A stretch of DNA of 64,000 nucleotides from Dendrobium chrysotoxum. Lineage: Eukaryota; Streptophyta; Magnoliopsida; Asparagales; Orchidaceae. The position numbers and the translations under genes were made by a program. This document shows positions 1 through 11,803 of the stretch, piece by piece. The DNA lies in the NCBI GenBank assembly GCA_019925795.1, contig CM034300.1, positions 53,798,873 to 53,862,872 of the forward strand, in the 5' to 3' direction. Within the stretch, counting starts at the first letter, position 1. Each line of letters opens with the position of its first letter. The notes beneath the pieces were generated by a model. The model had not been told where the DNA came from and did no database searches. It saw only the letters and a list, made by a program, of their open reading frames with translations.

Positions 1-493
1 TTCCCTTATTTTTAAAATATTTTGTTTGTCTTTTGGTTTTCAGGCTTTAAACATGGTTAATTTTCAATTTACATGGTTGGCCTTTTTGGCTGTCAGGGGT
101 GATTTTTGTTCCTTTGGTTATTTCACTGTTTATATTTGGGTGCATTCCAACTTGGTGTTGCTTACGCTATTGCTTGATTTATTTTGGATTTACCTCTACT
201 AGAGGCCTTCTTGTAGTGGGATTGGGATCAGATTTGTGCGACACTTTGTGTTCTTTCAAGCTTGTTGCACGGATACTACAAACTTGAGCTTTTCTGTTAC
301 TCTTTATTTAATCAATTTGATGTACTTACTTTGGGTCATGGCTGTTTCTTTGTCTCGGTATTATTCTCTATGGGGAATTATGATATGTTGTTAAAAGATG
401 GAGTTGTGCCATTTCTATTATCGTGATTTCAAATATGATGGTGTATTTTGCTTGATCTTGAGTTTTCTCTGTAATATTGCTATGGGCCAGTTA

Positions 494-541
494 CATAATT
501 GCCTTGATTGTCTTATCCATAATTGCCTTGATTTTCTTATC
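494..541. repeat. 24-bp perfect-length tandem duplication
   Basis: Two head-to-tail copies, 494-517 and 518-541, differ at one base. They lie in otherwise unique T-rich DNA. The likely cause is replication slippage. Confidence 0.85.
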
Positions 542-1040
542 TGGGCTACTGTTAGGTTAAAACTAATTATAAGCTATGTTAGTAAGTTTCATGTGGGCCT
601 GATATATATAAAGGATGACCATTGTGTGTTGGATGGTGAAGGATTCATGTTTTCATCAGAATAATTTTACAACCTTCAATTCCTTACTCTTTCTAAACTT
701 TTTTGTTATTACTATGCTTTGGTTTACTCGTTTTCTTTTGCAGTTCCTATTTCTTACAGGCTCTTTGGAATGAGGTTTTTGTGGTTCAGTTGAATATTTT
801 TTTGCAGGAAGTTTGAGCTGAATGTGCTTTATCTTTTCTTCCTTTTTTGGGTGCTTGCTTCTTGCAGCCCTAGAATGTTATTAGGATTTTTTATAAATCT
901 TAGTATTAGGAAACATCAGTTCTTAGGTCTTATTTTAACTTTTTTTGTATCTCTTTCAAGCATTAGTGAGTTGAAGGTTCTCTTTAAGGACCTAGTAATT
1001 CCCCTTTTATATTAACGTGTAGGCCCCTTCTTGGGTTTCC

Positions 1041-1099
1041 AAAAAAAAATCTCTGTTGATGAAGGATTAAAAAAAAAATTCTCTGTTGATGAAGGATTA
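1041..1099. repeat. A-run plus 20-mer, duplicated
   Basis: A run of 9-10 A followed by TCTCTGTTGATGAAGGATTA occurs twice in tandem (1041-1069 and 1070-1099). Read differently, an A-tract is flanked by a direct repeat of about 19 bp. That is what an extremely 5'-truncated LINE insertion, only its poly(A) tail plus TSD, would leave. Tandem duplication is the simpler explanation. Confidence 0.75.
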
Positions 1100-2476
1100 C
1101 ATATGTTTGAAAATATTCCCAAGGGAGTTAAAAATTTTATTTAGTCTTTGATTATATTTCATAATAAGTAAAGTTAAGGATTGAGAAGTGGTCGCTAGAC
1201 TAGGGTATAAAGAGGTCAAAATTTATGAGCTTACTTCAAGACAAATTAGGCATTAAGGATGTAGAAAATATGAAAAAACTAAACATAAAAATAATCAAAA
1301 GATTTAAGATAGTGTGTTTGGATTAAATATAGAGCTTTTCATATTTTTCAAAATATTTTAGGAGATTTTAATAGGGGTTAGAATAAGATTAGGTCTTGTG
1401 GAAACCCACTTTGGTTGACAACCCTAATTTTGGTTTATAACTTTAGTGGAGGTAGTTAGAGCTATGATCAATGGATGAAAACACTTTTGGAAGATAGATG
1501 AATTTCTATAGATTAATTTGGGTGGTTTAACAATTTTTCATGAGGTGTAAGGTTTTAAATAACCTGTGAAATAAGACTAGGCCTTGTTTGTGTAATTGTC
1601 GTCTGATATCAGTGGGGTTTCACATAAGATTTTATGGGGGAAATGGTGTGGGATTATTACAGTTGTGTGGATGAGGATTATTATATTATTTTTGTAGAAA
1701 TAAATAATAAATATTGAATAAAACATATAAGCTTAACACTCATTAAAGTGATTAAGTTTGAAGAGATCACCAAATCTCATCAATGGAGTGTTGTCCTTTA
1801 AGCTTCATTTGTAAGTGATAAACTCATAGATTTTCTTCAAAAAATCATCAATCTTTTTCATTCATTTGCATAAATTATTTATGAGCAGTTACAATACTTA
1901 GAAATAGAAGTCATTCAAGGAAAAAAGGATGAGTAGTTTTTGGTGAAAAGGTGACACGAGGGTGGAAAGCACACCTTGATGAAGACATGCAATTCCTCCT
2001 TTTACAGGAAAATTGGGTGCCTCAAATTTAGCTCCAAATTTCTTATTTGAACCACGAGTATTTAAATAATTAATTTTATAATTGAATTTGATAACTTACC
2101 TCCCACAGTTCATTATAAATTCCCAAAAAAAATCAAATTTGGAAACTAAACATTTTAAAATTTATGTATGACTTTTTAATGATAATTACAACCAAATAAT
2201 TCTTTTACACACTCAATGCATGAATATGAAAAATATAAAATTCAGAACTCCTAAGATTTTTATTCAGCTTGAACTCTTTTTTTTGCCATTTTATAACTTC
2301 CTTTTATTTTCTATGTTGGCTTCTTATTATTTGTCCATTATTGTCACCTTTTTCCATAGTTGGGTATTTAACCGATTGATCATTCACTACAATGAAATTA
2401 TAGTCAGGTTCACTTTATTGATCCCAAGCTCTTTGTCAATATAGAGACAAATAAGATTTACTGATGCTTATAAATC

Positions 2477-2502
2477 ATATATATATATATATATATATAT
2501 AT
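2477..2502. repeat. (AT)13 microsatellite
   Basis: Uninterrupted AT dinucleotide run of 26 bp. Confidence 0.95.
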
Positions 2503-3347
2503 TCCTTGTTGAAATGCAATCTCTTAATGCTATAGGGGACTAGGCTTATAAGTTTTAAGATATTTTAATTTTGCAAGCAACTTTAGTTACCTTATTAAGT
2601 GCTACTATCTTTTACTCCTCAAATTTTCCCTTTTTTAGAGAATTTCCATCATGAATTTGACATAGCTAAGCATTTATTCTAATATGTCAACAAATGGGAT
2701 ATTGATGTGTACCATTTCAAACACATCTAAGAATTTTTAAAATTTTCTATCTACCTTATAGTCTTAGAAATGTTATGGATAAGGCACTGAATTGGATGAA
2801 ACTAACATTAATTTGGGCCTTGTCTCATTTTTATTGTCCTTTTACTTAAGTCCAAAATGCTCAAAATTAGGCATTTTCAGTGCCCATCAGCTCAAACAGC
2901 TCCTTGCCACTTCTCAGGCTAATAGTTTTGGTACGTTCACTTGGATTTATTTTGGTATTACTTAGAATAGCATCATGCAACATTGTTATAATCTATTATA
3001 ATAGCAAACTAACATGCACTTTAATATTTTTAATGGTAGTCTTTTACTAATGAATAGAGGTCTCTTATTTCTATAAAGTTGTATTATTATGAAACATGAA
3101 CTGTGTGGTGGTTTCAACTATATGAATGCCTTTATTTGTGAGACCTTTCCAACCTTCTTTTATGGTTCATATTTCAAAAATTGCAATTAAAATTATTGAT
3201 AAAATCCTAGACTTTACTGGAAATCACTTGGATGATGTCTAGTATGCTCGTTCTTTCATAAGAAATTGGGGTAATTTCTCCATCCTAAGTTGTAGGTAAT
3301 TGCATATAATGTTTTGACACTATTTTTGTATGAAATAAGCTTGCTCC

Positions 3348-3365
3348 AGATTAGGTTGGGCAAAT
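3348..3365 (+). repeat. LINE-A left target-site duplication
   Basis: The 18-mer agattaggttgggcaaat occurs here and again at 9479-9496 directly after the poly(A) tail. It is a perfect direct repeat, the expected signature of target-primed reverse transcription. Confidence 0.9.
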
Positions 3366-3479
3366 AGTCACCCTAAGTAAGAGAGACAAGTTAGAGAGAG
3401 AAGCTCCCAGATAGTTAGAGAGAGATTCCACTATTTTTCAAATTTGGTTCATTCCATTATTTTGGTGGGTTCTACGCAG

Positions 3480-5131
3480 ATGACGGGTGAGGCAGCGGAG
3501 ACCTTCGATGATTGACGGAAACTTCCTGTTACCCCGTCTTCGTCCAATGGTTATCTCGATGGTTCTCTTAGATCTCATAAGGCTGGGCCTTTGAAGATTA
3601 ACGAACCTTAATCTATCATGATCAAGAAGTCTCCCCCTATTCTTGGCAAAGGTAAAGATCCAGTCATTGGAGCGCCTAGTAAGAATGTTGCAGGTATGAC
3701 TCCTTCTAGAAGTTCAAATGATTTGGAGGCATCTTCCTCTTTGAGAATGAAGTTATTCAATAATAGGTTTAGTAACAATTTAGCTAAACCTCTTTTCTTG
3801 GAGAACGAAGCATCTATCTCCAATAATTTAATGGAGAAGCCACCTGATGTTTGTGATAATGCTCAAAGAGAATTTTCTAATGACAAACAAGTACAGTTGA
3901 AGGACCAGGGTGTTTCAAATAGAAAACCATGGGCTAGGCGACCAAATATTAAGGTTAATTACTCTAAGGATGACTCTATCTTTTCTAAAGACGGAATGGC
4001 AGTCAAGTTGAACGAAACAATTGTCAAGATAAATTATGACAAGCTCAATTTTTAGTGGTAGTTAAAGTTTTCGGGAAGGAAGTCCCAGTCCATGTGATAG
4101 CTAATGAGCTTCGTCAACAATGGGGGCTTTTTTGAAAGTTTCACTTAATCATTCTTGGACTAGGATGGATCCTTTGCTCTTTTTTTTTTCTATGGAGGCT
4201 ATGGAAAAGGTGTCAAAGGGTGGTCCTTGGTATGTAAATGGGCACATTGTGGGAATAGATAAGTGGTCACCTCTATTCTCTCCTACCTCCTTAATGGGAT
4301 TAACAGCTCCAATTTGGGTTAGAATGCCGCATCTACCTATGCTATGTTGGGATGAAGTCAACGTGGCAAGAATCGCTTCAAAGATAGGACACCCCTTATG
4401 GATCGATGGAAACATGTTCCAGTGGAGTAAAAGGGAGTATGCTAGAGTCTGTGTTCGAATGGCACTAGATCAATAATTTCCTACAGGAGTTTGGGTGGTA
4501 GGTTCGTGTGGTCAATTTTTTCAAAAAGTAGAGTATGAGAAAGTTCCACATTTTGTTTTAAATATGGGAAAGTTGGTCATCTCATTGGTGATTGCAAGGA
4601 AGGCATTTCTGGTTGTAATGAGGCAGCCCCCAAGCCGGTTGAGGATGCTATTGTGACTGATAATTCTGTACTAGATGAACTGAGTAAAGGACCTTCATAT
4701 GGCCCTTGGGTTCATGTAAAAAATAGGAGGAGGAGGAGGAAGGTTTTTTCTGCTGATACTAGAGGCAATCAGATGAATGTTGATAACACTAGGCACTCGA
4801 ATGCAGTTTTTGTCAAAAAAAACTGTTAATATAAGCTCTCAAGTTGCTGCTCAAAAAGGAAGAAGGGTCTACTAGTTCATCTTCAGAGGAGGCTGTTAGG
4901 CAGATCCAGGAGATGCCTGTGTTAGCAAAGAATGATATAATGGATGCAGATCTAGGAGCTACAGAAGTTTAGAATGTCAGTATTGTTCTCCCAGCATCTT
5001 CTAGAAGCAAGGTGCCTTCTCCGGTTACTTCAATTTTACCTGATGACATGAATAAATTCAAAATTTTGGAGTCTTGTTTAGAAGGGACAGAGGAAAGAAT
5101 TGGGGATCTAGATCCTAAGATGGAGTTTTAG
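3480..5131 (+). pseudogene. LINE-A ORF1 (DUF4283 + CCHC-like knuckle), broken
   Basis: ORF1 of plant L1 elements encodes a nucleic-acid-binding protein that coats the element RNA. The likely start is the ATG at 3480, which is in frame with the open stretch 3618-4055. In-frame TGA and TAA codons fall in between. A frameshift after 4055 moves to the frame holding a DUF4283 domain (about 4060-4490; key strings KGGPWYVNGH, PIWVRMPHLP, KIGHPLW). A further shift is needed to read the zinc knuckle at 4554-4595, C-x2-Y-x4-H-x4-C, whose second cysteine has become tyrosine. A YGPWVHVKNRRRRR basic stretch follows at about 4699-4743. The open frame from 5143 runs straight into the endonuclease, so the end of ORF1 is ambiguous. 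Confidence 0.85.
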
Positions 5132-5322
5132 AAGAAGGTGAATTGGTTGCTGATAGCAATAAGGTCTCTAAACTGACACAGGCTTCATGGAGGAAGGTTC
5201 AGAAAAAAATAAAAGTTGAGCTTCAAAAAGAACTTAGATCTTTGGGTAAAGATAATATTCTTCCCCACAGGAGGAAAGGGGATGTGATGAAGAGGAGTAA
5301 ATGGGAGCAATCCCATCAATCC

Positions 5323-8300
5323 CAAATGTCATCAATAGCTTTTTGGAATTATTGGGGGGCAAGGAAGAATGAAGGATCCTGCTATTTGAATGATTTTGTG
5401 AAAGAATTTGATATCTTTCTTATTGGACTTATTGAGACAAAGATCTCTTCAGTAAATAGGTATGAATTCAATAAAATGGTTGGAGCTAGTTGGGATTTCT
5501 TTATTCTTCCAGCGGAAGGGTTGTCTGGTGGCATTATGCTGTGTTGGAGGTCAGATGTTGGTTCTTCCTCTATGATTGAAGCATCTCCTCAAGTAGTAGT
5601 GGGAGAGCTCACAATTCCAAACAGAGGTGAGTTGTTGGTTGCTAAAGTATATGATAGCAAAGACACCTATAAAAGGAGAGCCTTATGGGATAAGCTAGAA
5701 GTTTTTTCAAATAGGAATATTCCTTTTATTGTGGGGGGAGATTTTAATTGTATCTTGTCCCAAGAAGAAAAAAGTGGTGGCAAGAAGTTTTCTTTTTTTG
5801 AAGGCCCACAAGACATAAATTTGTTTATGAACAAGTGTGACCTCCATGCTATAGGGGTTATTGGTCTTAAATACACCTGGTGCAACAATAAAAAAGGTGG
5901 TGTGCGTATTCTGGAGAGATTGGACCGTTGTCTTCTTAACTCATTTGCTTTAAAAGCAATACAACCGGTGGTAGTTCGACACCTACCTAGAATAGCATCT
6001 GATCATAGTCCTATTATGTTAAAAAAAAATTCTTCTACATTTCAAAAAAACAAATAGGTGAAGTTTTAAGATATTTGGGCTTCCTATCCAGCTTCTACAG
6101 CTATTATAGCTAATTCTTGGGGAAAAATAGTTTGAGGAGACGAATCTCATTCACTTAAATTTAAATTCAAAAGAGTTTTGAAGGTGTTGTTCTTCTGGAG
6201 TAGAGCAAAGCATTTGAATCTTAACATTCTAAAAGATCGTTTAAAGAAAGAAATTTTAGAGTTGCAAGAAGAAGAGGCTGATAGAGGAGGTTTGTCTGGT
6301 GAAAAAATTTGTTTGCTGAAGTCAAAGGTGCTTAAGATAAATTCTACATTAGGCCGGCTCAATACATGGTGGTGGCAAAGGGCAAAGGTTAAGTGGCTAG
6401 AAGAAGGTGACATCAATTCCAAATATTTCACGCTTTTGCTTCAGCTAGGCATAACTCTAATCAGATTAATCAAATCAAAGATAGCAAAGGTAATCTGATT
6501 AAGGATAAAAATCAAATAGAAAATACTCTATTTGAGTTCTTTCAAAATAGGTGGAGAGATAGGAAATGCATGCTTAGGGGCTGGCCGACCAGCTCTGATG
6601 TCCTTGACAATGGAGACAAATGCTTTGTGATGTCTGATTTCTCTATGGAGGAGCTCGAACTGGTTGTAAATCATTTAGAAGGTAACATCTCCCTTGGTTT
6701 GGATGATATCTCTTACTCTTTTATTAAATTTTATTGGGCCATTATTAAAGAGGATGTTTGGAAGGCTATCAGTTCCTTTTTTAAAACTGGTGTTATTGTG
6801 AGGAGTGGAAAGAAACTTCTGTGGTCATAATTCCTAAAATGAAGAATCCTTTGAGTCCCTCCAATTATAGACCAATCAGTCTATGTTTGTCCATCTACAA
6901 AATTGTGACTAGGATGTTGTTGAACAGGCTAGTTTGTTTCATCCCAAGAATTATTTTTGAAGATCTAGCTACATTTGTTAGAGGTCATTCTATGTCTGAA
7001 TATATTTTGCTGACTCAAGAGCTTATTAATAAATTCAGATTTTCTAAAGCTAGGAAAGGTTTGATGGCTATTAAAGTTGATATGGAATAGGCATATGACA
7101 GTATGGGTTGGGAGACCTTGAAGCAAGTTTTAGAGCATTTTGGTTTCCCTGATAAATTCTCTAATATTTTATTATAATGTGTGGTTTCTCCTAAGTACTC
7201 TATCTTGATCAATGGTAACAATTCTGAATGGATTGAGGCAAAAAGTGGATTTAGGCAAGGGTGCCCCTTATCTCCTTATTTGTTCATTATGTGCTCTTAG
7301 TTGTTGATGGATGCATTTGTTCAAAGAGGTAGAAAGATTGGAATCAAAGTAGCTCCTAAAGCAGAAAATGTTTCTCATTTGCAATATGATGATGACATTA
7401 TCATTATCTCTGAAGCTAATCATAGGAGTTTGAAGAAAATTATGAAGATTATGAAGGATTATAGCAATTGGTCAAGTCAAAAAGTTAATGTTCTGAAATC
7501 ATCTATTCTCTTTGGGAAAGCTGTTGGAAGAAGGAAGTCTATTGCTTTTAAAAACTTCTGGGATTTAAGATAGTCAAAGAACTTACTTATCCTGGAGTTA
7601 AATTGGTTTTAAGAAGATTGACTTGTTTGGATTTTCAAAATCTGTTGGAAAAGGAATATAGCAAGATAAACATATGGGGAAATCGATTTATATCTCTATC
7701 AGGAAAGCTTCTTCTCATTAAGTCATCTTTCCTTTCTCTTCCTTTTTTTTATCAACTCATTCTCTTGTCCCGATGGGAGTCTTGAATGAGTTGGATAGAT
7801 TGAGCAGGGACTTTCTTTGGAACAAACTAGATAGAAGTATGGGCCTTCACTATGTTGCTTGGGAAACTTTATGTAAGCCAAAAAGAATGGGTGGTCAAGG
7901 AGTGTATTCAACAGTTGCTAAAGTACGGCCAGTGAGGGATAAATTTGCTTGGAATTTTGTCTCTAAGCCTTCTTCTCTTCTCAATAGAATTTTAATGGCA
8001 AAATATGGTAAGGATATTTGGGAATCACAAGTTAGGAGTGGAGCCTCTCCGACTTAGAAGATAATAGTCAATGGGGAGAAATTCCTAAAGCAGATAGTGA
8101 CATGGAAGATTTTGAATGGAAGTTGTATCAATACTATTAAGGATGTTTGGATCTTAGACAAGAGCATTGATCTGTGGCCTACTTTGTTGCAGATTTAAAT
8201 CAAGAATGCAAAGGTCTTATGAGTTTTATTCAAGAAGGAGAATGTAATGTCTCAAAGCTGCAGCAGTTCTTTGGTCAAGAGCTAGTGGAAGTAATTATGT

Positions 8301-8640
8301 CTATTCCAATTCATATTGAATTGCAATGTGATCAACTGGACCTACTGTCGAACTACTCAGGTAAATTAATTTCTACAATGATTTCAGAGAACGGGACTGG
8401 ATATGTTGGTGAAGATCAAAATTGGAGATGGTTGAGGAATTTAAAGCTACGGCCAAATGTAGAACTATTCTGGTGGAGGATGAATTTCAATGTGATTCCC
8501 TCTAATGAGTTTTTGATGTACAAAAGGCTGTTGGACTTCAATGGATATCTGAGAGCATGCAAAGCCATAGATAATTCTAAACACATTGCAGTCCGTTGTG
8601 TTTATGTTTATCAAGTGATAGAGCTGCTTAATAAATAAAG
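5323..8640 (+). pseudogene. LINE-A ORF2: endonuclease, reverse transcriptase, zf-RVT
   Basis: ORF2 nicks target DNA and copies the RNA at the nick. The endonuclease is one open frame to 6057: AFWNYWGA replaces the usual WNcRGa, followed by LIETK, GGDFNCIL, TWCNN, ERLDRCL and the catalytic SDHSPI. The RT follows from about 6570 over several frames: VVIIPKMKNPLSPSNYRPISL, a premature TAG in the block preceding AYDS, SGFRQGCPLSPYLF, then the active site YDDD at 7385-7396, which satisfies YxDD. The zf-RVT region lies at about 8390-8620 (NLKLRPNVELFWWRM). Stops and indels occur about every 200-300 bp. No stop separates the frame opening at 5143 from the endonuclease, so an ORF1-ORF2 fusion in this copy is possible. 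Confidence 0.88.
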
Positions 8641-8740
8641 ATTCAAAGTCCCTGTTTTCTCTAATCTGGAAGAAAGCTATCAGGAGCTTGCAGTTTTGTT
8701 AAAATCCAATCCATTCTTGTGAAATTTATATTGTTCAACT

Positions 8741-9412
8741 GTGTTCTTTTCATCGAAAAGTAGAAACAAGCTTATACATAGTGGAACAGAGGATTGCATT
8801 ACTGTTAGTGCAGCAAATTCAGTTAGTTCTACTACTGCTTCTTTTTGCTATAATCTTATTTCGGACAACTGGGGTACCAATCAGCTATGGTTATCTTCTT
8901 CATCTTGGCATCCCCCTCCCCCCAAATGGATTAAGCTCAATGTTGATTCTTCGTTAGAGAGCTCTTATAAGGCAGGTATAGGCAGCGTGATCAGAGACTG
9001 CAAAGGTAGATTTTTGTTCGCCTTTGGATTCAATTATTTACATTGGGACTGCTCGGATTTGGAGTTGCAGGTGATTCTATCCTTAAAGATGGTTCTTCAA
9101 GAGTGGATGTATGAGGCAAAAGGTATCTTAATTGAAGGTGATAATTACAATGTTATGAAGTATGTTCAAGGTGTGATGAAGAATGAAGATGCTAAGGATG
9201 GTTGCTTTAAGAAAGAAGACTTCTCCTTTCTTAGAGACTTTGATCAAGTGTTAATTCATTTTGTGAATAGGGATTGCAATAAGTTAGCGGATGATTGTGC
9301 TAACTATACTTGTTCTTTTGATTTCATTTGGGATAGTATGGATTATAATAAGATTCCTCCTTACTTTTTTACTTTGCTAAAGGAGGAAGGTGATTGGGGT
9401 GCTATCACTTAG
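8741..9412 (+). pseudogene. LINE-A RNase H domain (RVT_3 type), open
   Basis: C-terminal RNase H of ORF2, which removes element RNA from the RNA:DNA hybrid. It stays open for 223 codons. The usual plant lead-in WHPPPPKWIKLNVDSS holds the first Asp. DLELQ gives the Glu, EGDN the second Asp and NKLADDCA the last Asp, so the catalytic set looks complete. The frame is separated from the zf-RVT part by a frameshift at about 8640-8740, so it is not translated as part of a full ORF2. LINE-B carries a homologous domain with stops. A domesticated host RNase H-like gene is unlikely, because the frame sits exactly between the zf-RVT remnant and the element's poly(A) tail. Confidence 0.88.
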
Positions 9413-9436
9413 TCTCTTGTATCTTGGCTTTTATTC

Positions 9437-9475
9437 AATAAAATTGCTCTATGGATTTCTTAAAAAAAAAAAAAA
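9437..9475 (+). promoter_or_regulatory. LINE-A polyadenylation signal and A tail
   Basis: AATAAA at 9437-9442 is followed about 20 bp later by a run of 14 A (9462-9475), directly upstream of the right TSD. LINE-B ends with a very similar TTAATAAAATTGCT string. Confidence 0.85.
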
Positions 9476-9478
9476 GAA

Positions 9479-9496
9479 AGATTAGGTTGGGCAAAT
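9479..9496 (+). repeat. LINE-A right target-site duplication
   Basis: Second copy of the 18-mer at 3348-3365, identical over its whole length. Confidence 0.9.
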
Positions 9497-9639
9497 GGAT
9501 TATTCATTGGTAGTCACTACTCTAATGTAAGCCTCCATAAAAATCATAACAAATTGATGGCATGTGGATGGCATTGGTGGTGAAAGTGCTGATTTTCCTC
9601 ATTAATGAGAAAATTTAATTAAGAGTGGTGCAATTGGAT

Positions 9640-10175
9640 CAGATTATTAAACAAATGTAATAGCCTTCTTAGAAAGACTCTAGTAAATTGGTGAGTAATA
9701 TGTGTTTATAGCCATTTCCTTTAGTAGGTAGTAAGGTGCTTCCTGCATCTGTCTCATGAGTCAGATGCTATATCTATTAGCATCCTAATAAGTCCCACCA
9801 AACTATTATAGAAGATTTAAGCCTACATCCACATTGGTAACTTGTGGTGCAAGCACTTCCTCAAAAAATTCCATATCTATCTTAAGACTCTTATAGTGTC
9901 TCTCCCTCCACTTAGGTGAAGTTGGATATTTTTATTTGCATCCATATTTTCATAATTAGTGGAAGTGTTTGATAGAAAAGTTTGGGCCATATCATTTCAA
10001 CTAGTGATCAAGTTACTCAACGTCAAATTCATCCATCCCTTTGCACAATCTCTTAGCAAAAATGGAATGATCTAATCTGAATGACATCATCAAATGCCTC
10101 ATTGAATTTGAATGCAAAGAAATTTATGAAGTGATAATTGGGGTTTTCAATAGCAAGGCCAATGAATGTAAGAAC
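9640..10175 (-). pseudogene. Ty3/gypsy gag relic, antisense
   Basis: Read on the minus strand, this is a retrotransposon gag core: PFLLRDCAKGWMN, then TSWNDMAQTFLSNTS, followed by a CLHHKLPMWM-like 'CPHHGLP' block and a FYNSL block. This order matches the capsid region of plant Ty3/gypsy elements. In-frame stops occur throughout, many explicable as CAG or TGG to TAG/TGA changes, and the N- and C-terminal parts fade out. The primer site and LTR at 10547 onward lie upstream on the same strand, so this is the 5' part of one antisense element. Boundaries are approximate. Confidence 0.7.
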
Positions 10176-10546
10176 TCTGGAAGAGTGACATGCTTAATTT
10201 CAATGTTGTTTACCTAAATCCCAAGCTTGATGATAGCCTTGTATATGACATGAATAGTCAACATAATGTAGTATCCCAAAGCCCAAGTTTCCATGATCAA
10301 GCATGTAGTATTTTCCTCATGATTCCCCAAAACAAATGGCTCTCCACTTATAACTTTTCCTCTCTCCCATAGCTTTCACCAAAAATATTCTTTCATTTTA
10401 CGGATCTAGTGAAAGTGGTGGCTCACTATATGAATAGTGCATATAGTGTGAATGATAACTAAAAAAGAAAAAAAATACAAAGATAAATAAATAAATATGA
10501 AAATGGTGCTAAGGTAAAATTAACTTAGAATAAATATTTGTGATTA

Positions 10547-10566
10547 CATTACTGATAATGGAGCCA
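10547..10566 (-). other. Primer-binding site, Athila-like gypsy (decayed)
   Basis: The minus strand reads TGGCTCCATTATCAGTAATG. This differs from the common plant gypsy primer site and leader TGGCGCCGTTGCCGGGGA mainly at CG or G positions changed to A/T, as expected from decay of methylated cytosines. It sits 7 bp inside a TG...CA-type LTR end. Confidence 0.55.
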
Positions 10567-10572
10567 AAAACT

Positions 10573-11787
10573 TGTTAAAATCTAGACATACATGCAGTGA
10601 ATATGTGGTCGCACAAGTAATAAAGTATTGTAGAAAAAGGTATCATCCCATGGAGGATATGATTGCTAATTACTAAAATTAAAATCATACATAACTAATT
10701 TGAACAATAAAATAAGGTGTATGTTTTGAAGAAGAACAATACATAATTGTTGTTAAAAGAAAATTAGAAAATTTCCCACCTTATAAGATAGTTGATTTAA
10801 AATCTTGGGAATAGATTTCTCTTAAACTAGTATTGATGGTTATTTTTCCAAGCATTCTAATAAATATATAAATATTTGCGGTAATCGAGTCCTCTATTGT
10901 ATCTCACTATTCTTTCAAAAAACTTAAGGTGAGTAAACTTTTGCTACAACCTACCTCTATCTCTAGGGTAAATTTAATAGCAGTCTCTTCTAATGACCGG
11001 TAATAGATCCCTAAGATTACATGTATTCACATAGGCATCTTTGTCCTTTGACCCTCCATGATATTTCAATCATGATGAATCGACTCTCCACATCTTAATT
11101 TTGATTAAAATTCCTAGCATTCTAATTGGTGGACATCTAATTAAAAGTAATAAAGCATATATAGATTAATAAATAATAATAATAAAATATTAAGGATTCA
11201 ACTAGATTGCATTAAATAATAAAACTAAAAAAAAACAAAATAATAATAATAATAAAACTATATAACACATGGTTCAATAATATGTAATCCCTAATAATGG
11301 GATTTAGCTCATGCTAAAATGAAATTAAAACATAAAATACATTATTTCAAGTTAATACATGAAAAGGGAGAAGATATATTTTATAGACTCTAGCTTTGCT
11401 CCATAGCAATCTTTGTCTCCTCTCCTTGTCTTAGCTATTTTCATAAATATTAAAGAATATGCTCCCAAATGACCTAAATTGTATCCTTTTATTCTTTTCA
11501 TGAGATTTCCCACCCAAAGATAGCAAGGTTTAGATACTAAAGCGACCCAAATAAGGGTGATGCCTAATCAGATGCATAAGTGCCTAAATAGCTCCTCCTA
11601 TATGGGATGGAAATTCTTCAAAATAAATATTACTAACACCTAGTTGATGGTTTGAGTGCTTAGGTGCTGAAATGGGGAACTCGTGTTGTGGCCTACACTT
11701 CCACCCATTTCAACATAGTCTTTTGGATGGTTCCAATTACTTGTCTTACATGTCTCGTATATGGAATATATTAAAAATTGAAATTTC
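10573..11787 (-). mobile_element. Antisense gypsy LTR, part 1
   Basis: No ORF. The inner LTR end is the TG at 10573 (CA on the minus strand), next to the primer site. Just inside, the minus strand has ATCCTCCATGGGATGATACC and TTACTTGTGCGACCACATAT, which resemble the 3' ends of Athila/Tat LTRs as I remember them. The RTE at 11804 interrupts the LTR, which resumes after 13178. The outer end was not found. Confidence 0.5.
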
Positions 11788-11803
11788 ATACATAAATTAA
11801 ATA
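11788..11803 (+). repeat. RTE left target-site duplication
   Basis: The 16-mer atacataaattaaata is repeated exactly at 13163-13178, after the GTT-rich 3' end of the RTE. Confidence 0.88.

Larger units (their letters stand above)
1..3347. other. Non-coding, T-rich DNA with no recognisable gene
   Basis: I see no protein family or RNA gene here. The first kilobase is T-rich on the + strand with several TTTGCAG/TTTCAG acceptor-like strings, as in plant intron or transcribed non-coding DNA, but no exon can be supported. Short open frames (for example 99-287, 398-664, 824-1015 and 2220-2444) encode low-complexity F/L/S-rich peptides with no family resemblance. Two small tandem duplications and one AT microsatellite are listed separately. 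It could be an old retroelement LTR or the flank of a gene outside the window. Confidence 0.6.
3366..9478 (+). mobile_element. LINE-A: full-length L1-type LINE, decayed
   Basis: A 6.1-kb element bounded by an 18-bp TSD. It starts with a GA-rich leader (about 3378-3430), followed by ORF1 (DUF4283 and zinc knuckle), then ORF2 (apurinic endonuclease, reverse transcriptase, zf-RVT, RNase H), AATAAA at 9437-9442 and a 14-base A tail at 9462-9475. The domain order and the C-terminal RNase H match plant L1 elements. Both ORFs are broken by stops and frameshifts, so it cannot move by itself. The perfect TSD suggests it is not very ancient. LINE-B at 16078-18928 is a truncated member of the same family. 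Confidence 0.93.

Noticed and set aside
99..1015. Three small plus-strand frames with hydrophobic peptides
   Set aside because: T-rich DNA produces F/L/C/S-rich frames by chance; no domain or conserved neighbour.
8741..9412. Domesticated stand-alone RNase H gene
   Set aside because: It sits exactly at the C-terminal position of LINE-A ORF2, inside the TSD-bounded element, with no promoter or separate start.
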